From the NCBI RefSeq assembly GCF_009498235.1, contig NZ_CP044205.1:1799389-1863388 (forward strand): a DNA stretch of 64,000 nt, read 5' to 3'. Position 1 is the first letter of the stretch, and the number at the start of each line of letters is the position of its first letter. The notes below the pieces were generated by a model. It did no database searches. It was not told where the DNA came from and saw only the letters and a program-made list of their open reading frames with translations. The translations under genes and the position numbers were made by a program. Positions 28,018 through 39,016 of this stretch are shown one piece after another. This DNA comes from Candidatus Methylospira mobilis (GTDB lineage: Bacteria > Pseudomonadota > Gammaproteobacteria > Methylococcales > Methylococcaceae).

Positions 28018-28938
28018 GTGAGTTGGTTCGATAAATTGCTGACATCAAAAATCCGTACCGAAGCATCGGCAAAAAGTACGGTGCCGGAAGGTCTGTGGGT
28101 TAAATGTCCGGGCTGTAGCGCCATTCTTTATAAGGCCGAACTGGAGCGCAACCTGGAGGTGTGCCCGAAATGCGGACATCACATGCGCGTGTTCGGACGT
28201 AAACGCCTGGAAATTTTTCTCGATCAGGACACGCTCGAAGAGGTGGGCGGAGAGTTGCTGCCGCTGGATACGCTGAGGTTCAAGGACAGCAAAAAATACA
28301 GGGACCGGTTGATACAGGCGCAGAAAGCGACCAGCGAAAAAGACGCCTTGATAGTCGGCAAGGGCCGGGTGCTGGGCATCCCGCTGGTGGCTGCCGCCTT
28401 CGATTTTAATTTTATGGGCGGGTCGATGGGGTCTGTCGTCGGCGAGCGCTTTGTGCGTGGCGCGAACGTATGTCTGGAAGAATGTATCCCGCTGGTTTGT
28501 TTTTCCGCCAGCGGCGGCGCGCGCATGCAGGAGTCGCTGCTTTCATTGTTCCAGATGTCCAAGACCAGTGCGGTTTTGGCGCGTCTCGCGGGCAGGGGCA
28601 TACCATTTATTTCCGTCATGACCGACCCGACCATGGGTGGCGTTTCCGCCAGTCTCGCCATGCTTGGCGATATCAATATTGCCGAACCCAATGCTTTGAT
28701 CGGCTTTGCCGGTCCGCGAGTGATAGAGCAGACGGTACGCGAAAAGCTCCCCGAAGGTTTTCAGCGCAGCGAGTTTTTACTCGAACACGGCGCTATCGAC
28801 ATGATAGTGGACCGGCGTCAATTGCGTGAGCGCGTGGCGGGTGTTTTGTCGATGTTGACGCGGGTGGAAGCGCTGTCGCCGGTATCGAGAGAGGACAGTT
28901 TTCCTGTTCCTGTAGCCGTCCTCGGAAACGGCGCGTAG
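28018..28938 (+). CDS. accD: Acetyl-CoA carboxylase carboxyltransferase beta subunit
   Basis: A 306-residue subunit that transfers the carboxyl group to acetyl-CoA in fatty-acid synthesis. The N-terminal four-Cys zinc ribbon is CPGC ... CPKCGHH, and the crotonase-fold core has [18 protein letters not shown] and [16 protein letters not shown]. The GTG at 28018 is chosen because GAGAGG lies eight bases upstream and MSWFDKLL is the usual family opening. folC and dedD follow, the common gammaproteobacterial order. Confidence 0.95.
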   Translation: MSWFDKLLTSKIRTEASAKSTVPEGLWVKCPGCSAILYKAELERNLEVCPKCGHHMRVFGRKRLEIFLDQDTLEEVGGELLPLDTLRFKDSKKYRDRLIQAQKATSEKDALIVGKGRVLGIPLVAAAFDFNFMGGSMGSVVGERFVRGANVCLEECIPLVCFSASGGARMQESLLSLFQMSKTSAVLARLAGRGIPFISVMTDPTMGGVSASLAMLGDINIAEPNALIGFAGPRVIEQTVREKLPEGFQRSEFLLEHGAIDMIVDRRQLRERVAGVLSMLTRVEALSPVSREDSFPVPVAVLGNGA

Positions 28939-29024
28939 CGATAGGTGTTCCAAGATTATATTCCCGGTATGGCCTGTTTTCAGCCGCTGCGTCAAAACAC
29001 GTTTCATGCGCATAATAACCCCGG

Positions 29025-30314
29025 ATGAATGCACGTATGCGCTATGAAGAACTGAGCGAATGGTTGGACTGGCAGGAATCCCTGCATCCGAAATCCATCG
29101 ACCTGGGGCTCACACGCGTTGCAGGCGTGCACAAGAAACTTCATCCCGGCTATGAACCTCCCATAACCCTGTCGGTTGCGGGTACCAATGGCAAAGGCTC
29201 CAGCGTTGCGATGCTGGAGGCCATATTGCGCGAACAGGGTTATCGGACTGGCGTTTATACATCTCCGCATTTGCAGGTTTATAATGAACGCATTCGCATA
29301 GATGGAAACATGGCCGATGATGCGGCGCTATGCGCCACTTTCGATCGTATCGATCAAGCGCGCGCCGATGTTACCTTGAGTTTTTTCGAGTTCGGAACGC
29401 TGGCCGCTCTGGATATCTTCGCCAGGGAGCGGGTGGATGTGCAAATACTCGAAGTCGGTTTGGGTGGACGCCTGGACGCGGTCAATATCCTTGACGCCGA
29501 TGCGGCATTGATTACCAGCATCGGCGTCGATCATGTCGATTGGCTGGGCAGTACCCGGGACATGATAGCCATGGAGAAGGCCGGTATTTTCAGACCGGGC
29601 AAGCCCGCTATCGTCGGCGATCCCAACCCTCCGGCCTGTTTATGCTCTCATGCCGGTGTTTCGCTTCTGGGGCGGGATTTCGGTTACGAATTATCAGGTT
29701 CCGTCTGGAACTGGCGAGGGCTGGGTGCGGCGCTCGATCGGCTTGCCTGGCCGGCTATTCCAGGCAGGCATCAATTCATGAATGCAGCGGCGGCGATACA
29801 GATGCTGCGTTCGCTGGCTGATCTTTTGCCGGTAAGCGATCAGGCGATACGCAACGGCCTGAAAAATGTCCGCCTGCCGGGCAGATTTCAGTATTTCGGC
29901 GGAGGCAGCATTCCGGTGTTGCTGGATGTAGCTCATAACCCTCAATCCGCGGCTGCGCTGGCCGGGTATTTACAGGAGCAGTTTCCCGGTAAAACCATAC
30001 GCGCCGTATTTTCGGTGATGCGCGACAAGGATATTCACGGTATTGTTGACGCGGTCAGAGGGGTTGTCGCCTGCTGGTATCTGGCGCCATTGAAATTGGA
30101 TCGCGCGGCCAGGGGGGGCGACTTGTCCCGTTTGATGCAGGGCATGGGGGTCGAAAGCATACGCAATGGCTATAAAACGGTTGCTGAAGCGGTCGGCGCA
30201 GCTTTTTCGGATGCGCAGCCGGATGATTTGATTGTGGTCTTTGGTTCTTTTTTTCTGGCTTCAGAGTTTCTGGCTTTGGACCTGCAGTCAGGGTTGATAT
30301 CCGGCTCTGTTTAA
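29025..30314 (+). CDS. folC: Folylpolyglutamate/dihydrofolate synthase
   Basis: A 429-residue Mur-ligase-type enzyme that makes dihydrofolate and adds glutamates to folates. The ATP loop is SVAGTNGKGSSVAMLEAIL, followed by GVYTSPHLQVYNERI and VGLGGRLDAVN. The C-terminal domain has LLDVAHNPQSAAAL. The usual neighbours accD and dedD flank it. Confidence 0.95.
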   Translation: MNARMRYEELSEWLDWQESLHPKSIDLGLTRVAGVHKKLHPGYEPPITLSVAGTNGKGSSVAMLEAILREQGYRTGVYTSPHLQVYNERIRIDGNMADDAALCATFDRIDQARADVTLSFFEFGTLAALDIFARERVDVQILEVGLGGRLDAVNILDADAALITSIGVDHVDWLGSTRDMIAMEKAGIFRPGKPAIVGDPNPPACLCSHAGVSLLGRDFGYELSGSVWNWRGLGAALDRLAWPAIPGRHQFMNAAAAIQMLRSLADLLPVSDQAIRNGLKNVRLPGRFQYFGGGSIPVLLDVAHNPQSAAALAGYLQEQFPGKTIRAVFSVMRDKDIHGIVDAVRGVVACWYLAPLKLDRAARGGDLSRLMQGMGVESIRNGYKTVAEAVGAAFSDAQPDDLIVVFGSFFLASEFLALDLQSGLISGSV

Positions 30315-30327
30315 CGAGGTAGTCACG

Positions 30328-31533
30328 ATGGATCCGCAGCTTAAACAACGTTTGATCGGGGTAACGGTTATTGTCGCCCTGATTGTGATTTTCGTACCGA
30401 TGTTTTTTGACGAAACGGATGACGCGCATCCGGTAAAAACGCTGGGAGGCGTTCCGCCGATTCCTGATGAAGTCAGGGAATCCAGGCTGGAATTACCCAA
30501 ATCCACTGATGACGTGGTGCCCGCGGCGGAAGAAAAAGACTCTGATTCCTCGCGTGCCGGCACTTCGTCATCCGGCTACACGGTTATTCCGCTCAGCGAC
30601 CCTGAACCGGTTCAGAAGGGAACCGCGGCGAAATCTTCCGCGCAGAAACCCCGTCCGCCGATAGAAATTGCCGAAGAAGAGCCTTTTGATGAGGCGGCTA
30701 CTGTGCCGGCGCACCCTGCGCCTGCCTCTTCGGGAAAACCGGGTAAAACAACCGGCGATTCCAAGGGACAAGGCAAATCCCGTACTGCCGCGCCGGCGGC
30801 GTCTGCCGGCAGTATCGTCGTTATGGATGATGAGCCGGGTGGAGCGCCGGTAACTTCTGCGCAGAACGCAACGACGCCGGCATCCGCCGGTAAATCGGCC
30901 GCGCCACAGAGCAAGCCGGCGAACGTGGTGAAGCCCGCATCCAAACCTAAGGCGGTCGAAGAGCCTTCGGTCCAGGCTGCGGCGCCCGCGGTAAAACCCG
31001 CCGTGTCCGCTGCGCCTGTGGTGAAGTCATCGACAACTGCAGCGCCGGCGGTAAAGTCGGCGGCGCCTGCTGCGTCTGCACCGGCCCTGGCCCCGGCAGT
31101 TAAGCCGGTTGTGACCGCAGCGCCTGTGCCGACGCCCGCAGTCAAGTCGGCGGTGACCGTGGAAAAAGCGCCGACGCCTGTGGAAAAGCCGTCGGCGGCC
31201 AAATCAGGCGTTCCGCCGAAACCGGTGCTTGACGCAACGGTAAGCACAACTCCGCAAGCTGCGGCCAAACCGGCAGTTGCAGGCAAGGCGGATGCCGTTT
31301 CCGCCTGGGTGGTGCAAACGGGCAGCTTTACTACCGAAGTTAACGCGAAGTCGCTGGTTGAGCGTTTACGTCAATCGAAGTTTGCCGCTTTTGTAGAAGC
31401 GGTGCAGAGTGAAAGCGGTTCGGTGTATCGCGTGCAGGTTGGCCCGGAGCTGGATAGGGCGCATGCCGAGCAGTTACAGAAACAGATAGAAGGGAGCGTG
31501 GGGATAAAGGGCATAGTGCTTCCCCACCGCTGA
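30328..31533 (+). CDS. dedD: DedD-like SPOR-domain division protein
   Basis: A 401-residue inner-membrane protein with one N-terminal membrane segment (about residues 9-27, IGVTVIVALIVIFVPMFF). A very long linker rich in Ala, Pro, Lys and Val follows, then a C-terminal SPOR domain (about 325-401) containing WVVQTGSFTTEVNAKSLVER and YRVQVGPELDRAHAEQL. SPOR domains bind denuded septal peptidoglycan and recruit the protein to the division site. The linker, with repeated APAVKxA-type units, is longer than in E. coli DedD. cvpA, usually next, is missing; purF follows directly. Confidence 0.85.
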   Translation: MDPQLKQRLIGVTVIVALIVIFVPMFFDETDDAHPVKTLGGVPPIPDEVRESRLELPKSTDDVVPAAEEKDSDSSRAGTSSSGYTVIPLSDPEPVQKGTAAKSSAQKPRPPIEIAEEEPFDEAATVPAHPAPASSGKPGKTTGDSKGQGKSRTAAPAASAGSIVVMDDEPGGAPVTSAQNATTPASAGKSAAPQSKPANVVKPASKPKAVEEPSVQAAAPAVKPAVSAAPVVKSSTTAAPAVKSAAPAASAPALAPAVKPVVTAAPVPTPAVKSAVTVEKAPTPVEKPSAAKSGVPPKPVLDATVSTTPQAAAKPAVAGKADAVSAWVVQTGSFTTEVNAKSLVERLRQSKFAAFVEAVQSESGSVYRVQVGPELDRAHAEQLQKQIEGSVGIKGIVLPHR

Positions 31534-31649
31534 AAACTGTATTCAACTGCTGCGCGTAGGTAATGCCGCAGCTGGATGCGCCCGCTTTTTACGATAGTGG
31601 TACGCGTTGCGTACCTTCTTACTTGAGATGATAGTGTGATGGCAGGATC

Positions 31650-33158
31650 ATGTGCGGTATAGCAGGCATTGTTTCTTCTACTGCGGTTAATCAGGCGCTT
31701 TATGAAGCGCTGACCATACTCCAGCATCGTGGTCAGGATGCTGCGGGAATAGTGACATGCGAAGGAAGCCGCATGCATATGCGCAAGGACAGCGGTTTGG
31801 TGCGTGATGTGTTTCACACGCGGCATATGCGCAGCCTGACCGGCAACATGGGTATCGGGCATGTGCGTTACCCGACTGCCGGGTGTAGTTCCAGCGCTGA
31901 AGCCCAGCCGTTTTATGTCAACTCCCCTTATGGGATTACACTGGCGCACAATGGCAATCTGACCAACGCCATCGCGCTTAAACAGGAGCTGTTTGTTCAG
32001 GACCAGCGTCATATCAACACCGATTCCGATTCCGAAGTTTTGTTGAATGTGTTTGCGCACGAGTTGCAGAAGATCGGCAAGCTGAAAGTCGATGTGGACG
32101 ATGTTTGCCAGACCGTTGCCAGAGTACATCAGCGTTGCCGCGGCGCTTACGGTGTGGTGGCGATGATTACCGGGTTCGGCATTATCGGTTTTCGAGATCC
32201 TTACGGTATACGTCCGCTGGTGTTCGGAGAAAAAGTCACCGAACAGGGTACCGATTACATGATTGCGTCGGAGAGCGTTGCGCTGGATGTGCTCGGATTT
32301 AAACTGATACGCGATGTCAAGCCGGGCGAAGCGATAGTCATAGAAAAGAACGGCCGTCTGCACACGAAGTTGTGCGCCGAACGGGCAATCACCTCGCCCT
32401 GCATTTTCGAGTATGTGTATTTCGCGCGGCCCGATTCCATTATCGACGATATATCGGTTTACAAGGCGAGGATGCGGATGGGCGACAAGCTGGCGGACAA
32501 GATACTGCGCGAACGCCCGTGTCATGATATCGATGTGGTGATTCCGATACCGGATACAAGCCGGAATTCTGCCTTGCAGCTGGCGACGCGGCTGGGTGTG
32601 AAGTATCGCGAAGGTTTTATCAAGAACCGCTATATCGGGCGTACCTTCATCATGCCCGGGCAGGAGCTGCGAGAGAAGTCGGTTCGTCAAAAGCTCAACG
32701 CCATAGGCATGGAGTTCAAGGGCAAGAATGTGCTGCTGGTGGACGATTCGATAGTGCGCGGAACGACTTCGATGCAGATCATCCAGATGGCGCGCGATGC
32801 CGGCGCCGCGAAAGTGTATTTCGCTTCGGCCTCGCCGCCGGTGCGTTACCCGAATGTCTACGGTATCGACATGCCCGCCGCAGACGAGTTGATCGCTCAT
32901 GGCCTCACCGAAGAGGAAATCCAGCGCGAACTGGGAGCTGATTGGTTGATTTACCAGGATTTGCATGATTTGCTCGAAGCGGTGCATAAGGGTAACCGCC
33001 GTTTGCATGGCTTCGATACGTCCTGTTTTAATAATGTTTATGTAACGGGCGACATAGACAGCGCTTATCTCGATCAACTGGGTGTGGATCGTTCGGATAA
33101 CGCCAAGATGGTCAGGGGTGAAGATGTTTCGATTATGGAGTTGCATAACTCCGTCTAG
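31650..33158 (+). CDS. purF: Amidophosphoribosyltransferase
   Basis: A 502-residue class II glutamine amidotransferase catalysing the first step of purine synthesis. The N-terminal nucleophile Cys2 is in MCGIAGIV, the glutaminase site includes [12 protein letters not shown] and [11 protein letters not shown], and the PRPP-binding loop is [14 protein letters not shown]. Length is typical. It follows dedD with no cvpA between. Confidence 0.96.
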   Translation: MCGIAGIVSSTAVNQALYEALTILQHRGQDAAGIVTCEGSRMHMRKDSGLVRDVFHTRHMRSLTGNMGIGHVRYPTAGCSSSAEAQPFYVNSPYGITLAHNGNLTNAIALKQELFVQDQRHINTDSDSEVLLNVFAHELQKIGKLKVDVDDVCQTVARVHQRCRGAYGVVAMITGFGIIGFRDPYGIRPLVFGEKVTEQGTDYMIASESVALDVLGFKLIRDVKPGEAIVIEKNGRLHTKLCAERAITSPCIFEYVYFARPDSIIDDISVYKARMRMGDKLADKILRERPCHDIDVVIPIPDTSRNSALQLATRLGVKYREGFIKNRYIGRTFIMPGQELREKSVRQKLNAIGMEFKGKNVLLVDDSIVRGTTSMQIIQMARDAGAAKVYFASASPPVRYPNVYGIDMPAADELIAHGLTEEEIQRELGADWLIYQDLHDLLEAVHKGNRRLHGFDTSCFNNVYVTGDIDSAYLDQLGVDRSDNAKMVRGEDVSIMELHNSV

Positions 33159-33202
33159 CGCGTGTCCGGATTGTTTCAACTTTGCCGATTGAGTATACAA
33201 AG

Positions 33203-34384
33203 ATGTTCGAGTCCGATCAGGAAACATTTGAAATTGAAACGCTGGCTATCCGCGCCGGACAGGCGCGCACCCATGAACAGGAGCACAGCGATCCTATTTT
33301 TGCGACGTCCAGTTATGTATTCGGCAGCGCCGCCGAAGCGGCGGCGCGCTTTTCCGGCAAGACGTCCGGAAATATCTACTCGCGTTTTACCAACCCGACC
33401 GTGCGGGCGTTCGAACAGCGTTTGGCGGCCCTTGAGGGCGGCGAGCGCTGCATTGCCGTGGCTTCGGGGATGGCGGCTATTGCTTCCGTCGGTTTTGGTC
33501 TGCTCAAGGCCGGGGACCATGTGATTTGCTCGCGGGCCGTATTCGGCAATACGGTCATGCTGTTCCAGAATTACTTTTCCAAGTTCGGGGTTGAAGTCAG
33601 CTTTGTCGATTTAACCGACTACGACGCCTGGCGCGACTCGATACGCGACAGCACGCGTTTCCTGTTCGTTGAAACGCCGTCCAACCCGTTGACGGAGATC
33701 GTCGATATCGCGCGGCTGGCGGAGATCGCGCATCAACGCGATGTGTTGCTCGTAGTCGATAACTGTTTTTGTACTCCGGCGTTACAGCGTCCGCTCGCCT
33801 TGGGCGCCGATATCGTGGTGCATTCAGCGACCAAATACCTGGACGGGCAGGGGCGTTGTATCGGCGGCGCAGTCGTCGGCGGACAGGCATTGCTGGACAA
33901 GGAAATTTATCCTTACCTGCGCACAGGGGGGCCGACCATGAGTCCATTCAATGCCTGGGTGTTTCTGAAAGGTCTGGAGACCCTGTCGTTGCGTATGCGT
34001 GCGCACAGTGAAAACGCGTTGGCTTTGGCGCAATGGCTGGAACAACAGTCCTGGGTCGAACAGGTTTATTATCCCGGCTTGCCGTCGCATCCCCAGTACG
34101 GTTTGGCTCTGCGTCAACAAGTCAGTGGCGGCGGCATAGTCAGTTTTCGCGTGCGCGGCGGGCAGGAGCAGGCCTGGCGTATCATCGACGCCACAAAAAT
34201 GCTTTCCATTACCGCCAATCTGGGGGACGCCAAAACGACGATTACCCATCCTGCGACGACAACGCATGGCCGATTGAGCGATCAGGATCGCGAAAAGGCC
34301 GGTATCGGCGCCGGGTTGGTGCGTGTTGCCGTGGGTTTGGAGCATATAGCCGATATCAAGCGGGATTTAGCCCGGTCGTTTTAA
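33203..34384 (+). CDS. metZ: O-succinylhomoserine sulfhydrylase
   Basis: A 393-residue PLP enzyme of the Cys/Met metabolism family. The PLP Lys is in VHSATKYLDGQGR. YSRFTNPTVRAFEQRLAALE and CIAVASGMAAIASVGFGLLK are conserved, and the C-terminal MLSITANLGDAKTTITHPAT is typical. It makes homocysteine from O-succinylhomoserine and sulfide. The assignment over cystathionine synthase rests on the purF-metZ order known from other gammaproteobacteria. ATG 33203 is chosen; an in-frame TTG 21 bases upstream is the alternative. Confidence 0.88.
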   Translation: MFESDQETFEIETLAIRAGQARTHEQEHSDPIFATSSYVFGSAAEAAARFSGKTSGNIYSRFTNPTVRAFEQRLAALEGGERCIAVASGMAAIASVGFGLLKAGDHVICSRAVFGNTVMLFQNYFSKFGVEVSFVDLTDYDAWRDSIRDSTRFLFVETPSNPLTEIVDIARLAEIAHQRDVLLVVDNCFCTPALQRPLALGADIVVHSATKYLDGQGRCIGGAVVGGQALLDKEIYPYLRTGGPTMSPFNAWVFLKGLETLSLRMRAHSENALALAQWLEQQSWVEQVYYPGLPSHPQYGLALRQQVSGGGIVSFRVRGGQEQAWRIIDATKMLSITANLGDAKTTITHPATTTHGRLSDQDREKAGIGAGLVRVAVGLEHIADIKRDLARSF

Positions 34385-34575
34385 ATACTGCTTTACGTGC
34401 ATGATCCGGGTAATCGACGGTTTTTCATTACGATGTAACAAAATCTCGCGTAAACTGTAATATTACCTAACTAATCAGCGTTTTTTGTTTACCCGGGGTC
34501 AGGCGCGGTTGGGATGTCTGATCCGGTGCTGAAACAGAGCGTTGAATCGGTGCAACACATCTGGAAAATTAAAGC

Positions 34576-35904
34576 ATGAAAGTCTCAATATTCGGTTCAG
34601 GCTATGTAGGGTTGGTAACGGGCGCTTGTCTTGCGGAAGTGGGCAATGACGTCGTGTGCATCGATATCGACGAAGCCAAGATCGAACGTTTGAACCGCGG
34701 TGAAATTCCGATACATGAACCGGGTCTTGATGATTTGATTGCGCGGAATATGCAGGACGGACGCTTGCATTTTACCACCGATATCGATGTCGCCGTTGCG
34801 CATGGCCTGTTTCAGTTTATCGCCGTCGGCACGCCGCCGGACGAAGACGGTTCGGCCGACTTGCAGTACGTGCTGGCTGTAGCGCGCAGCATAGCCGAGC
34901 GCATGCAGGATTATCGCGTGATCGTCAATAAATCGACGGTGCCGGTCGGAACCGCCGACCGCGTGCGCGCGGCCTTGAACGAGCGCCTGCTGGCGATCGG
35001 CAAGCAGGTTGAGTTCGATGTCGTTTCCAATCCGGAGTTTCTGAAGGAAGGCGCTGCGATCGATGACTTCATGAAGCCGGATCGTATTGTGGTAGGCACC
35101 GACAATCCGAGAACCACCGAGCTGCTGCGCGCGTTGTATGCGCCGTTTAACCGCAATCATGATCGTCTGGTATGCATGGATATCCGCTCTGCGGAGTTGA
35201 CAAAATATGCGGCCAACGCAATGCTGGCGACCAAAATCAGTTTCATGAATGAGTTGGCCAATCTGGCTGAGCTCCTCGGGGCCGACATAGAAAAAGTGCG
35301 TGTCGGCATCGGTTCCGATCCGCGTATAGGCTATCATTTTATTTATCCGGGGTGCGGTTATGGCGGCTCCTGTTTTCCGAAGGACGTCAAGGCGCTGGAA
35401 AGAACGGCGCGCGATACCGCTTACCAGGCGAAGTTGTTGCAGGCGGTGGAAGCGGTTAATGAAAGCCAGAAGCATCGTTTGTTCGAAAAAATCAGCAGGC
35501 ATTTTGGCGGAGATCTGGAGGGTAAAACCATAGCCGTATGGGGTTTGGCATTTAAACCGAATACCGATGATATGCGCGAGGCGCCGAGTCGCTCGTTAAT
35601 CGAAAAGCTATGGGCGCATGGCGCGCGCGTACGCGCCTTCGATCCGGTGGCGATGGATGAAGCGCGCCGCATCTATGGCACGCGTTCCGGTCTGGTGTTG
35701 TGCGAAACCACCGACCTGACACTGGAGGGCGCCGATGCCCTGGTGATCGTAACCGAATGGAATGTCTTTAAAAGCCCCGATTTTCCGCTGATCCGTGAAA
35801 AACTGTCGACTCCTGTCATATTTGACGGACGCAACATTTATGATCCTGAAAGTCTCAAGTCGCTTGGGTTCAGCTATTACGGCATCGGGCGCGGTGGGAA
35901 CTGA
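34576..35904 (+). CDS. ugd: UDP-glucose 6-dehydrogenase
   Basis: A 442-residue NAD-dependent enzyme oxidising UDP-glucose to UDP-glucuronate for surface polysaccharides. The Rossmann loop is [18 protein letters not shown] and the catalytic Cys is in [19 protein letters not shown]-like [15 protein letters not shown] and [18 protein letters not shown] are family marks. It stands alone, with about 190 bases upstream and 420 bases downstream non-coding. Confidence 0.95.
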   Translation: MKVSIFGSGYVGLVTGACLAEVGNDVVCIDIDEAKIERLNRGEIPIHEPGLDDLIARNMQDGRLHFTTDIDVAVAHGLFQFIAVGTPPDEDGSADLQYVLAVARSIAERMQDYRVIVNKSTVPVGTADRVRAALNERLLAIGKQVEFDVVSNPEFLKEGAAIDDFMKPDRIVVGTDNPRTTELLRALYAPFNRNHDRLVCMDIRSAELTKYAANAMLATKISFMNELANLAELLGADIEKVRVGIGSDPRIGYHFIYPGCGYGGSCFPKDVKALERTARDTAYQAKLLQAVEAVNESQKHRLFEKISRHFGGDLEGKTIAVWGLAFKPNTDDMREAPSRSLIEKLWAHGARVRAFDPVAMDEARRIYGTRSGLVLCETTDLTLEGADALVIVTEWNVFKSPDFPLIREKLSTPVIFDGRNIYDPESLKSLGFSYYGIGRGGN

Positions 35905-36024
35905 TCGAGACCGGTGAAGAAGGCAGCGTTCCGAACTGCGCCGCTTTTTCTTTCTGATGGCGGATCATTTATCGAGACCAGCGCATAAGAGCTGCAGGCT
36001 TTAGCATTCGATCTGTCCTGCTTT

Positions 36025-36150
36025 CGTGCCGTGCAAATCGCGAAGCGAACTCCTAATCTTTTTTCCCGCTGGGAGAGGCTGTGTGAGGGAAACCGGGCAT
36101 GGCGCAAACGTTTGCATGATAGGGGCCGACGCTTGCGCCATGCCCGGTTA
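36025..36150 (-). repeat. Interspersed repeat, copy B
   Basis: The clearest copy. One half begins CCGTGCAAATCGCGAAGCGA and continues CCCGCTGGGAGAGGCTGTG and GAGGGAAACC. The other half is a palindrome with perfect 13-base arms GGGCATGGCGCAA and TTGCGCCATGCCC (about 36095-36149) around a loop containing TTGCATGATAGGGGCC. The reverse complement aligns with copy A. It could fold as a REP/MITE-type hairpin. Confidence 0.8.
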
Positions 36151-36276
36151 TATAGGGATAGCCCGCTCTTTAGCTTTTGGGACTGCCGGGTGCTGTTATC
36201 CGCTTTCTGTTTTCGGACAGTTAAGTTTGGTTGCCTTATGTTTCGGTTTTCGCTCCGATGGACGCGCGAAATCTGT

Positions 36277-36282
36277 TATAAT
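36277..36282 (+). promoter_or_regulatory. Candidate gyrA -10 box
   Basis: Perfect TATAAT 42 bases before the gyrA ATG. No good -35 lies 17 bases upstream, so the promoter is supported by the -10 alone. Confidence 0.45.
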
Positions 36283-36323
36283 TTGCCGTTATTGCGCATT
36301 TAACGCAAACTGAAACGACCCTG

Positions 36324-38939
36324 ATGTCCTCTTTTGCCAAAGAAATAGTCCCCGTAAATCTCGAAGACGAGATGAAACAGTCCTATCTCGATTATGCCAT
36401 GAGCGTAATTGTCGGACGCGCGTTGCCGGATGTTCGCGACGGCTTGAAACCCGTGCATCGGCGAGTGTTGTTTGCGATGCAGGAGCTGGGCAACGATTGG
36501 AATAGGCCTTATAAGAAATCCGCTCGCGTTGTCGGTGACGTGATCGGTAAATACCATCCGCACGGCGACTCGGCCGTATACGACACCATCGTGCGCATGG
36601 CGCAGCCGTTTTCACTGCGTTACATGCTGATCGACGGCCAGGGCAACTTCGGTTCCGTCGATGGCGATCCACCGGCGGCCATGCGTTATACCGAAGTTCG
36701 CATGTCGCGCATTGCTCACGATCTGCTTGCGGATCTGGACAAGGAAACCGTCGACTTCGTGCTCAACTACGACGAGTCGGAGCGTGAGCCGTCGGTACTG
36801 CCGACGCGTATACCGAATCTGCTGGTCAACGGTTCGGCCGGTATTGCGGTGGGCATGGCTACCAATATCCCGCCGCACAATCTGACCGAAGTGGTCAGCG
36901 CCTGTCTGGCCCTGATCGATACGCCCGAGACTTCCATCGAAGATTTGATGCATATCATACCGGGCCCGGATTTTCCTACCTGGGGTATCATCAACGGCGC
37001 CGGGGGCATACGTGAAGCCTACCTGACAGGGCGGGGACGCATTTATCTGCGCGCACGTTGCGAATTCGAGGGCGAAGAAGGCGGCAGGCAAAGCATTATT
37101 GTCAAGGAGCTTCCCTACCAGGTTAACAAGGCGCGCCTGCTGGAAAAGATCGCCGAACTGGTCAAGGACGGGAAGCTGGAAGGTATTTCCGGGCTGCGTG
37201 ACGAGTCGGACAAGGACGGCATGCGCATGGTTATCGAGTTGCGGCGCAACGAAGTACCCGAGGTCGTGCTGAACAATCTCTATCAACAGACCCAGATGCA
37301 GAATGTATTCGGCATCAACATGGTGGCGCTGATAGACGGCCGTCCCCGGTGTCTGAATCTCAAGGCGATGCTGGTGGCTTTTATCGATCATCGGCGCGAA
37401 GTTGTCACCCGGCGCACCGTTTTTGAATTGCGCAAGGCGCGTGAGCGCGCCCATGTTCTGGAAGGTCTGGCGGTTGCGCTGGCCAACCTGGACGAAGTAA
37501 TCGAGCTGATTAAAACATCAGGCAATCCGGCGGAAGCGAAGGAACGCCTGCTGGCGCGGGTATGGGCGTCCGGTTTACTGGCGGAACTGCTGGCGCGGGC
37601 CGGGGAGGCCAATCGTTCGCGGCCGGAAAATCTGGAGCCGGAATATGGCATGGACGGTTCGGGCTATCGTCTGTCGCCGGTACAGGCGCAGGCGATACTG
37701 GATTTGCGCCTGCATCGTCTGACCGGTCTGGAACAGGACAAGATTATCGACGAGTACAAGGCCTTGCTGGAGCAGATTGACGGCCTGCTCGACATTCTGG
37801 GTGACGATAGGCGCCTGATGTCGGTAATCCGCAATGAACTGGTGGCTGTGCGCGACCAGTTTGGCGATAAGCGCCGCACCGAGATATTGCATGATCGTTT
37901 GAACCTGAGCGCCGAAGACCTGATCACCGAAGAAGATATGGTGGTGACGGTTTCACACGAGGGCTATGTCAAGTCGCAGCCGCTTTCGGATTATCGTGCG
38001 CAACGCCGTGGCGGACGCGGCAAGCAGGCTGCGGCGACCAAGGAAGAAGATTACATCGAAAAACTGGTGGTGGCGAATACGCACGATACCATTCTGTGTT
38101 TTTCCAGCCACGGCAAGGTTTACTGGCTCAAGGTGTATGAGTTGCCCGTTGCCGCGCGCGCGGCGCGAGGTAAGCCGTTTGTCAATTTGCTGCCGTTGCA
38201 GGAGGGGGAGCGCGTCAATGCCATACTGCCGGTACGCCTGTTCGACGAGAGCCATTTTATTTTCATGGCGACTTCCTCGGGTACGGTGAAAAGAGTGGCG
38301 TTAAGCGAATTCGAGCGTCCGCGCCCCAGCGGCAAGATTGCGATCGAACTGCGCGAAGACGACCGTCTGGTCAATGTGGCGGTCACCACCGGCAGCCAGC
38401 ATATCATGCTGTTCAGCAGCGACGGCAAATCGGTCTGTTTCAATGAATCCGATGTCCGCGTGATGGGTCGCACCGCCGCCGGCGTGCGCGGCATGACGTT
38501 GCATGAAGGTCAAAAAATAATCGCGCTGATTGTTGTCGAAGGTGATGCCGCGCAGGGAACTGTGTTGAACGTAACCGAAAACGGATATGGCAAACGCACC
38601 TCAATTGCCGAGTTCCCAAGGCATAAACGTGGTGGACAGGGCGTTATTGCAATACAGACTTCCGCGCGCAACGGCGCGGTAGTGGGTGCGGTGCAGGTGG
38701 ATCAGCCCGATGAAATCATGCTGATTACCGATGCCGGCATCCTGGTGCGTACGCGCGTGGCTGAAATTTCGGTGGTCGGACGTAATGCGCAGGGCGTTAC
38801 CGTGATTCGTTTGAGCGATGGAGAAAAACTGGTTGGCGTGGATCGTATCGCCAACCTTCCCGATCTGGAAGGCGATGAGGCGGAGCCTGACGCAAGGGAT
38901 GGCGCCGAGCCTGCCGACGATGAGGATGCCGCCGGCTAG
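36324..38939 (+). CDS. gyrA: DNA gyrase subunit A
   Basis: An 871-residue type II topoisomerase subunit. The catalytic Tyr122 is in [14 protein letters not shown]. The quinolone-resistance region [20 protein letters not shown] has the sensitive residues Ser83 and Asp87. The C-terminal beta-propeller includes a GyrA-box-like [11 protein letters not shown]. It ends with an acidic tail. pheA follows; serC, often between them in gammaproteobacteria, is absent. Confidence 0.97.
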   Translation: MSSFAKEIVPVNLEDEMKQSYLDYAMSVIVGRALPDVRDGLKPVHRRVLFAMQELGNDWNRPYKKSARVVGDVIGKYHPHGDSAVYDTIVRMAQPFSLRYMLIDGQGNFGSVDGDPPAAMRYTEVRMSRIAHDLLADLDKETVDFVLNYDESEREPSVLPTRIPNLLVNGSAGIAVGMATNIPPHNLTEVVSACLALIDTPETSIEDLMHIIPGPDFPTWGIINGAGGIREAYLTGRGRIYLRARCEFEGEEGGRQSIIVKELPYQVNKARLLEKIAELVKDGKLEGISGLRDESDKDGMRMVIELRRNEVPEVVLNNLYQQTQMQNVFGINMVALIDGRPRCLNLKAMLVAFIDHRREVVTRRTVFELRKARERAHVLEGLAVALANLDEVIELIKTSGNPAEAKERLLARVWASGLLAELLARAGEANRSRPENLEPEYGMDGSGYRLSPVQAQAILDLRLHRLTGLEQDKIIDEYKALLEQIDGLLDILGDDRRLMSVIRNELVAVRDQFGDKRRTEILHDRLNLSAEDLITEEDMVVTVSHEGYVKSQPLSDYRAQRRGGRGKQAAATKEEDYIEKLVVANTHDTILCFSSHGKVYWLKVYELPVAARAARGKPFVNLLPLQEGERVNAILPVRLFDESHFIFMATSSGTVKRVALSEFERPRPSGKIAIELREDDRLVNVAVTTGSQHIMLFSSDGKSVCFNESDVRVMGRTAAGVRGMTLHEGQKIIALIVVEGDAAQGTVLNVTENGYGKRTSIAEFPRHKRGGQGVIAIQTSARNGAVVGAVQVDQPDEIMLITDAGILVRTRVAEISVVGRNAQGVTVIRLSDGEKLVGVDRIANLPDLEGDEAEPDARDGAEPADDEDAAG

Positions 38940-39016
38940 TTCCGAGGACATCGGTGCACTGTGGGGTATAAGGGTAGTTGCGATTTCGTTTTATATCTGA
39001 TTCGAAGAGAAATTCT

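Larger units (their letters stand above)
35905..36323. other. Intergenic region with repeat and gyrA promoter
   Basis: About 420 bases between ugd and gyrA. It holds full repeat copy B (36025-36150) and a perfect TATAAT 42 bases before gyrA. No gene is seen. Confidence 0.6.

Noticed and set aside
31371..33227. A 618-codon open frame on the minus strand opposite purF
   Set aside because: It mirrors purF, which has full catalytic motifs. The antisense frame has no recognisable domain and is rich in His, Arg and Gln, as expected of a shadow.
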